Assembly (NCBI GenBank): GCA_014803985.1
Contig: JAAVAO010000042.1
Span: 26,094-90,093, forward strand
DNA length: 64,000 nt
Source of the DNA: Treponema sp.
GTDB taxonomy: Bacteria; Spirochaetota; Spirochaetia; Treponematales; Treponemataceae
Direction of reading: 5' to 3'
The translations under genes were made by a program, and so were the position numbers. Below, in pieces: positions 40,438-51,397 of the stretch (its first letter is position 1; the number at the start of each line of letters is the position of its first letter). The notes under the pieces were generated by a model. That model did not search any database. It was not told where the DNA came from and saw only the letters and a program-made list of their open reading frames with translations.

Positions 40438-41241
40438 TTATTCGTTTATTGAATCGGATAAATCCATTCCAAAAACCTTCATATACAATTCAGAAAGGCT
40501 TCCATCGTTTTTCATATCCGTGAGAACAGCATTAAGTTTTTCAAGCAAGACTGTATTTCCTTTCTTCACACAAATTCCAAAATATTCATCTGGCTCTCCC
40601 GCCCAAACCTGTTTGAATTCAGAATTTTCAGCAGTAAGATAACTCACCGCAACAAGGCTGTCGGAAATAACAACATCAATTCGACCGAATTTCAAGTCGT
40701 CATAGGCATTCAAAACTTTATCATATTCACAGGCAACATATTCAAATCCAAGTTCAGCCGCATGTTTTTTAATGTAAAAGTCGCTGGTAGTTTCCGCCTG
40801 ATAGCCAACTTGAAGCCCCGCAACATCTTCTAACGACGAAATGTCAAGCGTCGAATCTTTTCTAACAATCAAAGCCTGTCCATTTCCAATATAACTTTGA
40901 GTAAAATCGTAGTTTTCAAGTCTTTCAGGCGTAATTGTAGCAGCGGACATAACTGCATCATAGCGGTCAATTTTCAATCCGTCAAAAATTCCGTCCCACG
41001 CTGTATCAATGATAGTACATTCAAGCCCAAGTCTTTTTGCAACTTCACGAGCCAAATCCATATCAAGACCGATAGGAGTCGTTCCATCCTCATCATAATA
41101 CTCAAAGGGAGGATAGCCAATTTCAGATCCAACACTGAATTTTCCTTTTTCAACCGTAAACTCACCTTTCTCTAGTTTTTTTGAGCAAGAAGACAACAAA
41201 ACCGCAACAATTGCAAGCGAAGCAAGAAGAATTTTTTTCAT
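40438..41241 (-). CDS. Amino-acid ABC transporter substrate-binding lipoprotein
   Basis: Lipobox LLSSC; FSVGSEIGYPPFEYYDEDGTTPIGLDMDLAREVAKRLG. Confidence 0.93.
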   Translation of the reverse strand: MKKILLASLAIVAVLLSSCSKKLEKGEFTVEKGKFSVGSEIGYPPFEYYDEDGTTPIGLDMDLAREVAKRLGLECTIIDTAWDGIFDGLKIDRYDAVMSAATITPERLENYDFTQSYIGNGQALIVRKDSTLDISSLEDVAGLQVGYQAETTSDFYIKKHAAELGFEYVACEYDKVLNAYDDLKFGRIDVVISDSLVAVSYLTAENSEFKQVWAGEPDEYFGICVKKGNTVLLEKLNAVLTDMKNDGSLSELYMKVFGMDLSDSINE

Positions 41242-41559
41242 TATATGACCTCTATATATAGATTTTTGTTAACTATAAAATTTTTAAGGCTCTGTGTCAA
41301 TATTAGGAGAGGACATTGAAAGCACACACAAAAGGCAACCACCACTTTCAAAATCATTACCCTGTTGAAATGAGCTTTTTCTATTACTGGGGCAGTTCGT
41401 TGCTTTGCAACAACTCTCCAGCCAGTTTTGATAGCGGTAGCATACAAAACGAGGCAAGCAGGGCTTTGCCGTGAGACTGGAAGTAGAGGCGTAATTAAGA
41501 TCAAAAGAAATACCTCTTCCGCCGTTTATCCTCGCAATGACAACCCCCCTAGCCAGTTT

Positions 41560-41645
41560 TGCGTAAAGCCGAGCAGTGCGAGGTAGCAAAACTGGAGGCG
41601 GAAGTCGAGAGATAAAAATTGAAAAAGAAATGAATCTTCCGCCCC
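41560..41645. repeat. Dispersed intergenic palindromic repeat copy
   Basis: agccagttttgcgtaaagccgagcagtgcgaggtagcaaaactggaggcggaagtcgagagataaaaattgaaaaagaaatgaatcttccgcc. Confidence 0.6.
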
Positions 41646-43444
41646 TATTCCTCCCGTTCCTTAAGCACGGCGAGAAATGCAGATTGGGGGAGTTCCACCT
41701 CTCCAAACATTTTCATCCGTTTTTTGCCTTCCTTTTGTTTTTCCAAAAGTTTTCTCTTTCGGGTGATGTCGCCACCATAACACTTCGCCAAAACATCCTT
41801 TCTAAACGCACTCACCGTTTCACGCGCAATAATCTGCCCTCCGATCGCGCCTTGAATTGCAACCTTGAACTGCTGATGGCTTATTTCATCCTTTAATCGT
41901 TCACATACTTTTCGCGCACGGTCAACCGCATTTTCCTTGAACGCCAAAAAGCTCAATGCATCAACTGGTTTTGAATTCAGCAAAATATCAACTTTTACTA
42001 ACTGCGTGGGTCTATATCCAATCACCTCGTAATCCAAAGACGCATAACCACGACTGTAACTTTTCAACTTGTCATAAAAATCAAAAAGCACTTCAGAAAG
42101 CGGCATCTCATAAATGAGTTCAACTCGTTTTTCATCAAGATACGTCATATTCGTTTGCTCGCCCCGCTTCGTCTTGCAAAGCTCCATCAAAGAACCAAGA
42201 TATGTTGCAGGGGTAATAATGCTCGCCTTGATATACGGCTCTTCAGCGGACTGCAGCCGCCCCTGTGGATATTCAGAAGGATTGTCCACAAAAATATCGC
42301 TTCCATCAGTCAAGCGAACCTTATAGCGAACAGACGGGGCGGTGAAAATAATCGCCTGGTCATAATCGCGTTCAAGACGCTCCTGCACAATTTCCAAATG
42401 CAAAAGCCCCAAAAATCCACATCTAAAGCCATTTCCAAGCGCAATGGAATTGTCCTTTTCATACACAAGGCTCGCATCGTTCAATTTCAGTTTTTCAAGG
42501 CTTGCCTTTAATTCGTCATACTCATTTGAATCCATAGGATATATAGATGAATAGACAACTGGCTTCACATCCTTAAAGCCTGCAAGCGGAGAATCCGCCG
42601 CTTTCTCCGCTAACGTTACCGTATCGCCAACACGAACATCACTAACCGTCTTTATTCCTGCAATTATATAGCCAACATCACCAGCACAAAGAAAATCCAC
42701 CGGTTCATAGTCAATCTTAAAAATGCCAACCTGTTCCGCCTTGTATGAAGAACCGTTGCTCATCATCAAAATTGTATCGCCTGCCTTTATTTTTCCATTT
42801 TTCACTCGAACATGAACAATAACTCCGCGGTAAGGGTCGTAATGGCAGTCAAATATCAACGCTTGAAGCGGTGCATTCTCATCTCCCTGCGGGGCTGGAA
42901 AATAATTTACAATCGCCTCAAAGAGTGCGTCAATGCCCTCCCCCGTTTTTGCAGAAACAAGCTGCGTCTGGCTGTCGTCAAGCCCCAACTCCTTGTCAAT
43001 TTGAGTGCGCACAGACGGAATATCAGCGGACGGAAGATCAATTTTATTTATGACAGGCACAATCGTTAAATCTTGCTCCAAAGCCATATACATATTGCTG
43101 ACCGTTTGGCTTTCAACCCCCTGGCTTGCGTCTATCAAAAGCAACGCCCCTTCGCAAGAGGCAATCGCCCGGCTAACCTCGTAAGAAAAGTCAACATGTC
43201 CTGGCGTGTCAACAAAATTCAATTCATAATCATTCCCATCGCTCGCATGATACGGAATTGTTACCGCCTGACTTTTTATAGTGATACCCCGCTCCCGCTC
43301 AATATCCATATTGTCAAGAATTTGATTCTTCATTTTTCGTTCATCAATAATCTTTGACTTTTGAATCAATCTATCGGATAAAGTTGACTTTCCGTGATCT
43401 ATGTGTGCAACAATACAAAAATTGCGTTTAAATTTCATTTCCAT
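41645..43444 (-). CDS. lepA: Elongation factor 4
   Basis: FCIVAHIDHGKSTLSDRLIQ, NFVDTPGHVDFSYEVSRA, GAIGGQIIARETVSAFRKDVLAKCYGGDITRKRKLLEKQKEGKKRMK. Confidence 0.97.
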   Translation of the reverse strand: MEMKFKRNFCIVAHIDHGKSTLSDRLIQKSKIIDERKMKNQILDNMDIERERGITIKSQAVTIPYHASDGNDYELNFVDTPGHVDFSYEVSRAIASCEGALLLIDASQGVESQTVSNMYMALEQDLTIVPVINKIDLPSADIPSVRTQIDKELGLDDSQTQLVSAKTGEGIDALFEAIVNYFPAPQGDENAPLQALIFDCHYDPYRGVIVHVRVKNGKIKAGDTILMMSNGSSYKAEQVGIFKIDYEPVDFLCAGDVGYIIAGIKTVSDVRVGDTVTLAEKAADSPLAGFKDVKPVVYSSIYPMDSNEYDELKASLEKLKLNDASLVYEKDNSIALGNGFRCGFLGLLHLEIVQERLERDYDQAIIFTAPSVRYKVRLTDGSDIFVDNPSEYPQGRLQSAEEPYIKASIITPATYLGSLMELCKTKRGEQTNMTYLDEKRVELIYEMPLSEVLFDFYDKLKSYSRGYASLDYEVIGYRPTQLVKVDILLNSKPVDALSFLAFKENAVDRARKVCERLKDEISHQQFKVAIQGAIGGQIIARETVSAFRKDVLAKCYGGDITRKRKLLEKQKEGKKRMKMFGEVELPQSAFLAVLKEREE

Positions 43445-43526
43445 AATTTATCCCCCATAAGAAAACGTGTCGAAATAAAGAACAGACGCATTTTTTCAGC
43501 TGTCTTCATCGTACAATATCTATGAA

Positions 43527-45272
43527 TCAAAAATAATAGGGACTGTCTAACTGCGAGCCAATGCCCATCGTTATATCAAGATACCCTTTTTTTCTTCTCC
43601 GTGTGCTCAAACCCACTGAAATTATGCTTTTTTCATCATTAAACTTAACCTCAAGTATATTCACTGGATCTGTCACTGAAAAACCAGACTCATCCGCAAT
43701 CGAGCCTTTGATAATTTCAGTTATCACATATTTTCTAGAAAACGTTGTTGAAGCATTCGCAAGAGCCATTCCAAACAGCGGAATAAAGGAATTATTCAAC
43801 AGATCGTGTGTATACATTTCATATCCGGGATACTCAGGTCTTTCGTCAAGATAGACAAGGCATTTTTTGTCCTCTCCGTCACGCACATAGTTCAGCGTCA
43901 AAAGATTTTCGGGAATAAAACCACGCATAATATTCTGCATATCCTCAAGATTTCTCACCTTTCTTCCGTTCGCAAAGGTAATCACATCTCCTTTTTCAAG
44001 TCCTGAACGACTGGCAACTCCACCAGGCATAACATATTGAATTTCAAGCCCTGTTTCTGCAAGCCCCTCACGCATTGTGTGACCATACGCCCCAATCCAT
44101 GTATGAAGCCTTTTTCCCCCGCTATACAAATACGGCAAGTCCTGTCGCAAATATTCAACGGGAATTGCAAAATTAAGCCCCTGATACTGCAAAATTCCAG
44201 CAAACACAATCGCCTGCACCCTCAACTGACTATCGATGCAAGGTCCGCCTGAATTTCCCGAATTAACCGCAGCATCTATTTGAAGAACGCTCCCCGTTGT
44301 AAACAGCTTTCTGTCAACATTTGAAACAATTCCTGTAGTCACCGTGCCATGAAAGCCCAACGGAGTTCCAATGCAACTGACTTTCTCTCCAATTTGCAAT
44401 TCAGAACTAGACCCCAAAGCCAAAATGAACGGAGGATCAACTTCCGTCTTTAAAAGCGCGAGATCAATCACCGCATCATAGCCAACAACTTTCGCAGGAA
44501 TTCTCGTTTCAGAATCCCGGTTTAACTTTATAAAAAGACGCGTATACCCCTCTCTTTTTGGATCAACCAAATCATTTATCACATGATGGTTTGTCACAAT
44601 ATATCCGCGCTTGTCTATAAAAAAGCCGGAGCCTATCACCCTATCTGCATACCCTGCTCCATGCTCTATTTTAATCCCCTTGTCAACCCAAATCGTAACA
44701 GTTGCATCCACGCATTCCGCCATAGTCTTTGGAAGAAGCCGCCTATTCTCCTCGTCCAAATAAAGTCCCGGAACATTGGCATAAAAGCCAGTGCGTATTT
44801 TGTTTTCAATATCAGGAAATTTCTCATCGGGGCTAAACGTCTTTAGAGAATAGAAATACTTTAGGCTTGAAGCATAATCGTTTTTTTCAAGCGATTCATG
44901 TAAAAGCGAAGCAAGATTCTCCTTGTATTCTGAAACAATTTCCTTGTCGTCAAGAATATTCGCCCTCCACAGAGCCTGCACAGGAAACTCCTCCTTCAAC
45001 TGTGCAATTCGTTTTATTTCGTTATTTTTCACATCATCTTCTGTATAATCGGGAGTCGTAAAAATCTCTTTTGGTTGCTTCAATGACGAACAGGAAACAA
45101 TCGCAGACAAAAAAATAACGCTCCATAACAAAATGAAGAGCATACCTTTTTTCTTACAATGAGCGGTCACTTCACCCATCACGTTACTTTTTCTCACTCT
45201 CACTTCACTCATCCCCAACGGTGTCATCACTATTGTCAATAGGAATAATCCAAGAAAAAATATTCTCTCCAA
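43527..45272 (-). CDS. Trypsin-like serine protease with PDZ domain (HtrA-like), lipoprotein; true start probably internal
   Basis: GSGFFIDKRGYIVTNHHVI, AVIDLALLKTE, NSGNSGGPCID; PDZ GVASRSGLEKGDVITFANG; SAIVSC lipobox. Confidence 0.88.
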   Translation of the reverse strand: MERIFFLGLFLLTIVMTPLGMSEVRVRKSNVMGEVTAHCKKKGMLFILLWSVIFLSAIVSCSSLKQPKEIFTTPDYTEDDVKNNEIKRIAQLKEEFPVQALWRANILDDKEIVSEYKENLASLLHESLEKNDYASSLKYFYSLKTFSPDEKFPDIENKIRTGFYANVPGLYLDEENRRLLPKTMAECVDATVTIWVDKGIKIEHGAGYADRVIGSGFFIDKRGYIVTNHHVINDLVDPKREGYTRLFIKLNRDSETRIPAKVVGYDAVIDLALLKTEVDPPFILALGSSSELQIGEKVSCIGTPLGFHGTVTTGIVSNVDRKLFTTGSVLQIDAAVNSGNSGGPCIDSQLRVQAIVFAGILQYQGLNFAIPVEYLRQDLPYLYSGGKRLHTWIGAYGHTMREGLAETGLEIQYVMPGGVASRSGLEKGDVITFANGRKVRNLEDMQNIMRGFIPENLLTLNYVRDGEDKKCLVYLDERPEYPGYEMYTHDLLNNSFIPLFGMALANASTTFSRKYVITEIIKGSIADESGFSVTDPVNILEVKFNDEKSIISVGLSTRRRKKGYLDITMGIGSQLDSPYYF

Positions 45273-47379
45273 TTTTTATCACAGTCATCTGTTTTCCTTC
45301 AGTCTCTAATATCACAGAAATTCCCTGCTGCATATTTTTATCAAAGTGAGAAAGCACATAAGATTCATCATCAAAAGACCCTCTCGTTCCTATCCAATAA
45401 AATGACGCGCTCTCCCCTTTTGTTACAGAAAATTCTTGATTTTCAGTTTCAACTTTTATCGGCACACTATTATACTGTGTAATCGTTACAAGAGTCTGAT
45501 CCAAATTGAAATAAAACTGCGTTTCTTCTACGATAGAATCATTGCTGTCAATCCGTGGATACTTTTTATAGCGCAAATTCCACTTTCCATCATTATTAAA
45601 ATCCCATGACGTAATTTTTCCGCCGTCAGGCAGATATTCCTCTATAAAATCAGGAACTGTATCTCCGTTTCTATCAACCTGAATTTCCCGCACATATACG
45701 CCGCTGCCAAAAGCGGGCAGTCCAAAGATATTTGTCATAACTTGATTTTGTTCGCTTGAATTTATATTCATCGCATTTTTTTTGTCATATCCCATAAATT
45801 CCGTTGTTTCATAGATGCCGTCCCCTGTATTGTCAACAAATCTCGCACGCGGAAATCCATTTTCAAATTCCGTATACGCATATCGTCGTCCGTCAGCAAA
45901 ATATTCCGCAAAAACGGGAAGTCCGTCAAGAACAGAAAACTGTATGCTCGCTCCATACTTTTCATCAGAAGGCATCTCATAGCCAGAGCAAAACTGCAAG
46001 AGCATAGCCCCGTCAAATTCCTCCCGCTGAAAAATCGGAGACACAATAAAAAAATCATAGTCAAAAAGAGATGTTATTATATCCACTGTTTCAATTCGAC
46101 ACGGAGACCAATAGAACGAACGATCGGGAAACATAAACTTCACCCTGCGACTTTCGTCATCTGCAAAAACATACTCCGCAAGAACAATTTCAGGATAATT
46201 CCCGTAAGTTAAAAGCACATTTCCCGCCGTAATCTTTATTTCCGTTGGATTTCCGAAATCGCACTTTCCAGTCCACTCAAAAATTCCATCATTCGTTTCA
46301 TCCCAAGAAAACAAGGCAGGTCTGCCCCGCTCATACTGTATATGAAGCTCATTTTCGCCATCGCTGTTTGTGTCAATCAAAAGCTCCCCTGAAAAAGACG
46401 ACAAGTGCTCCTTTACCGATGCAATAGAAACGCTGTCAGTTATAAAAGGCAACATTTGCACAAGGTCAGCCAAAGAAACAGATTTTTCGAAGAATGCACA
46501 AAAATAATCCCATGCCTCCTGCTCGTTCATCAGCCCCACAGCAAGAGCGATATGCGCATACAGAGGATGCACCATACCACGCGATGCAAACGCCTGAAGC
46601 ATGCGAACCTGTGTTTCTCCATCCGCAAAAAGACAGGCATACATTTCTAACTCCACATCGGAAGAACTATATTCAGGCATTCTCGAAACAAAGGAATCTG
46701 AGAGCTGCAAGGCAAGCGGTGAAAGCGTTTCCCGATTCACAACAGGCTTTTTCAAGTCGGCATAATCCCCCAAAAGATAGGAAGAAGAAAATGCAGATGC
46801 CCGCAATAGATCGTATTCTCTTTTAAAAAACAAACGAGGAAAACGGGTGTCATCAAAATAAATTTTTCTCGCATCATCAATTCTTTTGCGCGCTAATTCA
46901 ATATTTTTTTCATCGCCAAGTCCATAATAGGATTTTGCGCGTGTAAATTCAGCATCAGCGGAATAAATCTTAGGCTCTGCATCAAGAACGGCAATTGCCT
47001 CTTCGCATTTTCCCGTATCACACAAAATGGAGGCATATAGGATTCTCGCAGGATTTTGGTTGTAGTCAACCCATCCGCCGCTGTTCAATGCCCGAACGAC
47101 AAACGGAAGAATTTCCGCATTCGCCGCCCCCAAAGCACTTTTTGAAGCGGCATTTATATACCACAAATCGCTAATGGTGTCATCATAAGCCAAACCCAAT
47201 GCACTTTGGGAAATCGCCTCATTATAATTCTTTGAAAAAAAATAGCCTTCTGCAACCTTTAAATATTTAACGGCGGTTTTTCTGTCGTTATGCTCCTCTG
47301 CGGAAGAATCGGAAGGAAGAGCAAAGAGTCCTGCCGAAAAAAATGTCAAAAATAGACAACAAACAAAAAATCCCTTCAT
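45205..47379 (-). CDS. Exported TPR-type protein of unknown function
   Basis: Signal peptide MKGFFVCCLFLTFFSAGLFA; repeat-like N-terminal region. Confidence 0.6.
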   Translation of the reverse strand: MKGFFVCCLFLTFFSAGLFALPSDSSAEEHNDRKTAVKYLKVAEGYFFSKNYNEAISQSALGLAYDDTISDLWYINAASKSALGAANAEILPFVVRALNSGGWVDYNQNPARILYASILCDTGKCEEAIAVLDAEPKIYSADAEFTRAKSYYGLGDEKNIELARKRIDDARKIYFDDTRFPRLFFKREYDLLRASAFSSSYLLGDYADLKKPVVNRETLSPLALQLSDSFVSRMPEYSSSDVELEMYACLFADGETQVRMLQAFASRGMVHPLYAHIALAVGLMNEQEAWDYFCAFFEKSVSLADLVQMLPFITDSVSIASVKEHLSSFSGELLIDTNSDGENELHIQYERGRPALFSWDETNDGIFEWTGKCDFGNPTEIKITAGNVLLTYGNYPEIVLAEYVFADDESRRVKFMFPDRSFYWSPCRIETVDIITSLFDYDFFIVSPIFQREEFDGAMLLQFCSGYEMPSDEKYGASIQFSVLDGLPVFAEYFADGRRYAYTEFENGFPRARFVDNTGDGIYETTEFMGYDKKNAMNINSSEQNQVMTNIFGLPAFGSGVYVREIQVDRNGDTVPDFIEEYLPDGGKITSWDFNNDGKWNLRYKKYPRIDSNDSIVEETQFYFNLDQTLVTITQYNSVPIKVETENQEFSVTKGESASFYWIGTRGSFDDESYVLSHFDKNMQQGISVILETEGKQMTVIKIGENIFSWIIPIDNSDDTVGDE

Positions 47380-47400
47380 CTTGACCTCAAAAAAATATAA

Positions 47401-48786
47401 TTAGTTCTTGCAAACCCAATCTTTATATCCCATAACGCTCGTTGCCACAACAACGATTTCCTGATCTTTTGAAGAAAGCTCCTGAATAACAGGAACAGCA
47501 TCCCTCAAACTGTTTTGAATATGCAATGAAGAAAGAAAATCCGCAACGCTTTTTCTTCCTCCATCAGCAGTTTTCACATAGTCATCCGCTTGTCTATTCC
47601 GTATGCAAAACGGAACAGGAATATGATGAAAAATTCGCTCCTTTATGAAAACATCAGCAGAATTTCCATTCGTTTGCACAAAAACATCTCCAAACGGAAA
47701 AGTGTATGTTCCATCCTCTTCAATTATAGCAAAAAAACAAGAATCAGTCGCTATATTTTGCCGTAATTTCACAAAAAGATTGTTTTCATCAAGCGAAATT
47801 TGAATTCCCGCCGCCTCAACAAGAAAATTTCTCTCGTTAGAACGTATCGCATCCAACACCGAACGTATATGTATATACGGAAATCTCGTTTCCCCTGCAA
47901 CTTCTGAAATGGCCTTAAAAATCACCCGCGACAAAACCGCTCGTGAAAGGGTGGAAATGGAATCCCGCGAAAAGCAAACGCCCCCATCAGGCATTTTTTC
48001 ACCCTCACAGCAGACGGCGCGCAGCTCTTCAAGCGCATCATCATCATCACCACACTTCAATGCCGCCGCAAGCACTCCCTGCCGCCAGCCCAGAAATTTT
48101 TCATCAAGAAGAGGAATTAAAGAATGGCGTATCCGATTTCTAAAATAGCTTTCATCAAAGTTCGTTTTGTCCGTTCTCCAGGAGATTTTTCGTTCAATCA
48201 AATACCTTTCAATTTTGCGGCGGCTCACCGAAAGCATTGGACGCAAAAAGATTCCGCGCCTACCTCGTATGCCGCGCAAGCTTGAAACATCTCCCCCCTG
48301 TAAAAAGCGCATCAAAATCGTTTCCACATTGTCATCACGATTATGCGCAAGACACAGAAATGCAACTCCCGAACGACGTGCAAAATCTTCAAAGGCGTTA
48401 TAGCGCAAAAAACGCGCGGCATCCTCAATGCCCTTTTTCCGTTTTTCAGCAGTTTTATACACCTCGCCATCTCCAAGCGCATATAAAAAGCACTCAACAT
48501 CGCACCCCGCTTCACAAAGCCCCTTGCAAACATTCTCAACAGCACGCGCGTCCCCTTCGCTTTCATCTGCCGTCCTGATTTTATGATTTACGGTAATCAC
48601 CTTTAGCGGCACACGCTCTCTTTTGCAAATGCGAGAAAGCGCAAAAAGCAAGCAAATAGAATCTGCACCGCCAGAAACCGCCGCCCCCATGGGAAAACCG
48701 CCACTGCGCAAAGCCTCAAAGTCCACTCCACATTTCAAGAGATTTTCAAAAATTTCGTCTTCAACAGATTTTTGCATAATAAACAA
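47401..48786 (-). CDS. tilS: tRNA(Ile)-lysidine synthetase
   Basis: GAAVSGGADSICLLFALSRICKRERVPLKVITVNHKIR, LAHNRDDNVETILMRFLQG, RNRIRHSLIPLL. Confidence 0.92.
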   Translation of the reverse strand: MFIMQKSVEDEIFENLLKCGVDFEALRSGGFPMGAAVSGGADSICLLFALSRICKRERVPLKVITVNHKIRTADESEGDARAVENVCKGLCEAGCDVECFLYALGDGEVYKTAEKRKKGIEDAARFLRYNAFEDFARRSGVAFLCLAHNRDDNVETILMRFLQGGDVSSLRGIRGRRGIFLRPMLSVSRRKIERYLIERKISWRTDKTNFDESYFRNRIRHSLIPLLDEKFLGWRQGVLAAALKCGDDDDALEELRAVCCEGEKMPDGGVCFSRDSISTLSRAVLSRVIFKAISEVAGETRFPYIHIRSVLDAIRSNERNFLVEAAGIQISLDENNLFVKLRQNIATDSCFFAIIEEDGTYTFPFGDVFVQTNGNSADVFIKERIFHHIPVPFCIRNRQADDYVKTADGGRKSVADFLSSLHIQNSLRDAVPVIQELSSKDQEIVVVATSVMGYKDWVCKN

Positions 48787-48821
48787 AAAAAAGAAGCCCC
48801 TAGAATCTAAGGACTTCTTTA
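48784..48821 (-). terminator. Intrinsic terminator downstream of rplY
   Basis: - strand AAGAAGTCC-ttagattcta-GGGGCTTCTT followed by a T-run. Confidence 0.7.
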
Positions 48822-48844
48822 AAAATCATACTTATTTGGAAAAA

Positions 48845-49396
48845 CTATCGCGCTGGAGCGATGTTCACCAATTCAGCCTCTGGATCGGTCAAAATCGTAA
48901 CATCTTTTCCAAGCGACAAATCCTTCACCTTAAACGAATCTCCAATGTTCATAGGAGAAACATCAATCACAACCCTTTCAGGAAGTGCTGAAATCGGAGC
49001 AACAATAGTTATTTCTGGAAGATGCTTCAACAAAAATCCACCCTTTAGAACACCAGCAGCTTTTCCAGAAAATTGCACCTTCATTCTGTATTTCAACTTT
49101 TGATCTGCCGCAGGAACAAAGAAATCCGCGTGAAGAACGCTGTCATTACGAATGTTATATTCTGTATCCTTGATTAAAGCGGTCATTGACTTTCCTTCAA
49201 CAATCAATTCAATAGGAGTGGTTTTTGTGATGTTGCGCCACACCTTATTAAATTCGACCGTATTAACCTCAAGCATTGTAGACGTTCCTTTGTCATCATA
49301 CATAACGGCTGGGATACTACCTACCTTTCTAAGTCGTTTTGCAGCCGCCTTGCCAGTTGTCGTGCGAATCTTTGCATTTATTGTCTGCATACTCAT
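48845..49396 (-). CDS. rplY: 50S ribosomal protein L25/general stress protein Ctc
   Basis: INAKIRTTTGKAAAKRLRKVGSIPAVMYDDKG...LKHLPEITIVAPISALPERVVIDVSPMNIGDSFKVKDL. Confidence 0.92.
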   Translation of the reverse strand: MSMQTINAKIRTTTGKAAAKRLRKVGSIPAVMYDDKGTSTMLEVNTVEFNKVWRNITKTTPIELIVEGKSMTALIKDTEYNIRNDSVLHADFFVPAADQKLKYRMKVQFSGKAAGVLKGGFLLKHLPEITIVAPISALPERVVIDVSPMNIGDSFKVKDLSLGKDVTILTDPEAELVNIAPAR

Positions 49397-49430
49397 TTTT
49401 AAAGCTCCTTATATCCTTAAAAAATAAAAA

Positions 49431-49502
49431 TTGGGCTGACAGGATTCGAACCCGTGAATAGCGGCACCAAAAGCCGATGGCTTACCACTTGCCTACAGCC
49501 CA
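49431..49502 (-). tRNA. tRNA-Gln (anticodon TTG)
   Basis: TGGGCTG acceptor pairs CAGCCCA; anticodon loop TTTTGGT; T-arm GGGTTCGAATCC. Confidence 0.93.
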
Positions 49503-49608
49503 ATAAGAAATAAATATCAGCGGTCAAAACTGACCGCTTGACATATAATTTTAGAGAAAATTAAAATTCTTTGCAAGAGGTTTGCAAAAGAATTACAAAA
49601 AAAATAAT

Positions 49609-49890
49609 CTACTCGTCCGCAGAAGCAGATGTTTCAACATGCCCCGCTTTATACTCTTCGATTATCTTAGTCTGCAACTCATTGCGAAACTCTGGGCTGA
49701 TTGGATGAGCAACATCTTTATACTCTCCATTAGCAGTCTTTCTGCTCGGCATTGCAATAAACAAGCCGTTCTGCCCCTCGATAATTTTGACATTGTGAAC
49801 AACAAAACAACTGTCGAATGTCACTGTAACATAAGCGCGAAGTTTTCCTTCGTCCTCAACCTTGCGAATACGCAATTCTGTAATCTGCAT
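49609..49890 (-). CDS. spoVG: Septation/RNA-binding regulator SpoVG
   Basis: [63 protein letters not shown]. Confidence 0.95.
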   Translation of the reverse strand: MQITELRIRKVEDEGKLRAYVTVTFDSCFVVHNVKIIEGQNGLFIAMPSRKTANGEYKDVAHPISPEFRNELQTKIIEEYKAGHVETSASADE

Positions 49891-49933
49891 AATGGCAACC
49901 TCCGTTTTAGCGCCCAAGTATTTTTTTAAGGAA

Positions 49934-50803
49934 TCAATGCGCTTTTACGCAATCAAAACCTTCAGATTCAATTAAAGAAAGAGCATTTTTTGCATCGGGC
50001 TCAGAGCCATACACTCCGAAAACGGTTGAGCCAGAGCCTGACATATCAGAGAACAACGCCCCACTCTTTTTTACTGCATCCAACGCACATTTGATTTTTT
50101 CATAGCGCGCACACAAAGGAGCGGTAAAAGAGTTTACAAATTTCCATTCCACAGGAGGCAGTCTATACATCTTCTCCAAACTATTAAAAACAGGATAGGA
50201 AAGCGCACTGTCATCTGCAAGCATTTCATCAACAAGTGCATAAGCTTCGCGCGTAGAACTATACACATTCGGAAAAACAAGAACAATATGCAAGTCCGAA
50301 CGATATGGTATTTTTCGCACTATTTCACCGCGCCCCGAAACAACGGCAGCAAATTCCTTATTTCCAAAACTGTGACAAAAGAAAAACACATCGCTTCCAA
50401 CGCTTGAAGCAATTTTATTCAATTCATCTGCACTCAATGAAACGCCATGTATTTTTTCCAACGCCCTGACTAAAGACGCAGCATCAGAAGAACCGCCTCC
50501 CAGTCCACCTCCACTAGGAATGTTTTTTTCAAGACGCACCTCTATCGACTTTGACTCAATTCCAGTCACACGACAAAAAGCCTTGTATGCCATCGAAAGT
50601 GTATTTTCCGCAGGAAGGGAAATATCATCGGAATGAACGCTACAATTTCCAACCCCTTCTCGCACAGAAACAAAAAGTCTATCGCACAAGTCCACCAAAT
50701 AAAATATACTTTCGATATTATGAAACCCGTCTTTTCGCGGGGGAAAAACCTTTAGCCCAAGATTTATCTTCGCCCGCGCGCATTCACAGATTTCATTCAA
50801 CAT
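49934..50803 (-). CDS. ispE: 4-diphosphocytidyl-2-C-methyl-D-erythritol kinase
   Basis: [56 protein letters not shown]. Confidence 0.93.
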   Translation of the reverse strand: MLNEICECARAKINLGLKVFPPRKDGFHNIESIFYLVDLCDRLFVSVREGVGNCSVHSDDISLPAENTLSMAYKAFCRVTGIESKSIEVRLEKNIPSGGGLGGGSSDAASLVRALEKIHGVSLSADELNKIASSVGSDVFFFCHSFGNKEFAAVVSGRGEIVRKIPYRSDLHIVLVFPNVYSSTREAYALVDEMLADDSALSYPVFNSLEKMYRLPPVEWKFVNSFTAPLCARYEKIKCALDAVKKSGALFSDMSGSGSTVFGVYGSEPDAKNALSLIESEGFDCVKAH

Positions 50804-50848
50804 ATCTCAATTATACACCGATTTTATTTGTTCTGTCAAAAAAAATTT

Positions 50849-51226
50849 TTAAGCCACCAACGAAAAAAGTTCCCCTGGTTCAGGTCTAACCCCTGCCAAT
50901 CCATAAGAGGTTTCTTTTGCATTTTCAATTGCATTGTGAATTTGAGATTGATAGTTTTCTATCAACAAATTGATTTCATCGGCAGACGTTCCGTGCTTTG
51001 GAACAATTTTCTCGCCCTTTATATTTGAAAGTCGATCTATTAATGCATTGAGGATTTGAAGTTTGGTAATTGAAACTCCGCCCTGCTCTTTGGACGCCAC
51101 CACTCCTGAAACATGATCAAAATGCGAATATATAAGGGCAGTCCGTGAAACTGGTATATACACCTTGCCAGGACTACCATCACTTATGATATTGCTATAA
51201 GCAGCAGATGAAATTGAAATTGCCAT
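50849..51226 (-). CDS. Hypothetical protein
   Basis: 125 aa ORF with an AGGAGG-like RBS upstream. Confidence 0.6.
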   Translation of the reverse strand: MAISISSAAYSNIISDGSPGKVYIPVSRTALIYSHFDHVSGVVASKEQGGVSITKLQILNALIDRLSNIKGEKIVPKHGTSADEINLLIENYQSQIHNAIENAKETSYGLAGVRPEPGELFSLVA

Positions 51227-51397
51227 ATCCTGCCTCCTTTTTTATATGCTTATTAAAAAAGCCGGGAGCGAAGTCCGTCATGCAGTCGTGCAATAGACTT
51301 CACACTTTATTGTCATAAACCTCTTCTTTTATCGGAAAAAATGCAATTTCAGTTTAGAAATATTATTATAGAAAAAAACAAAACACATTAGTGAAAT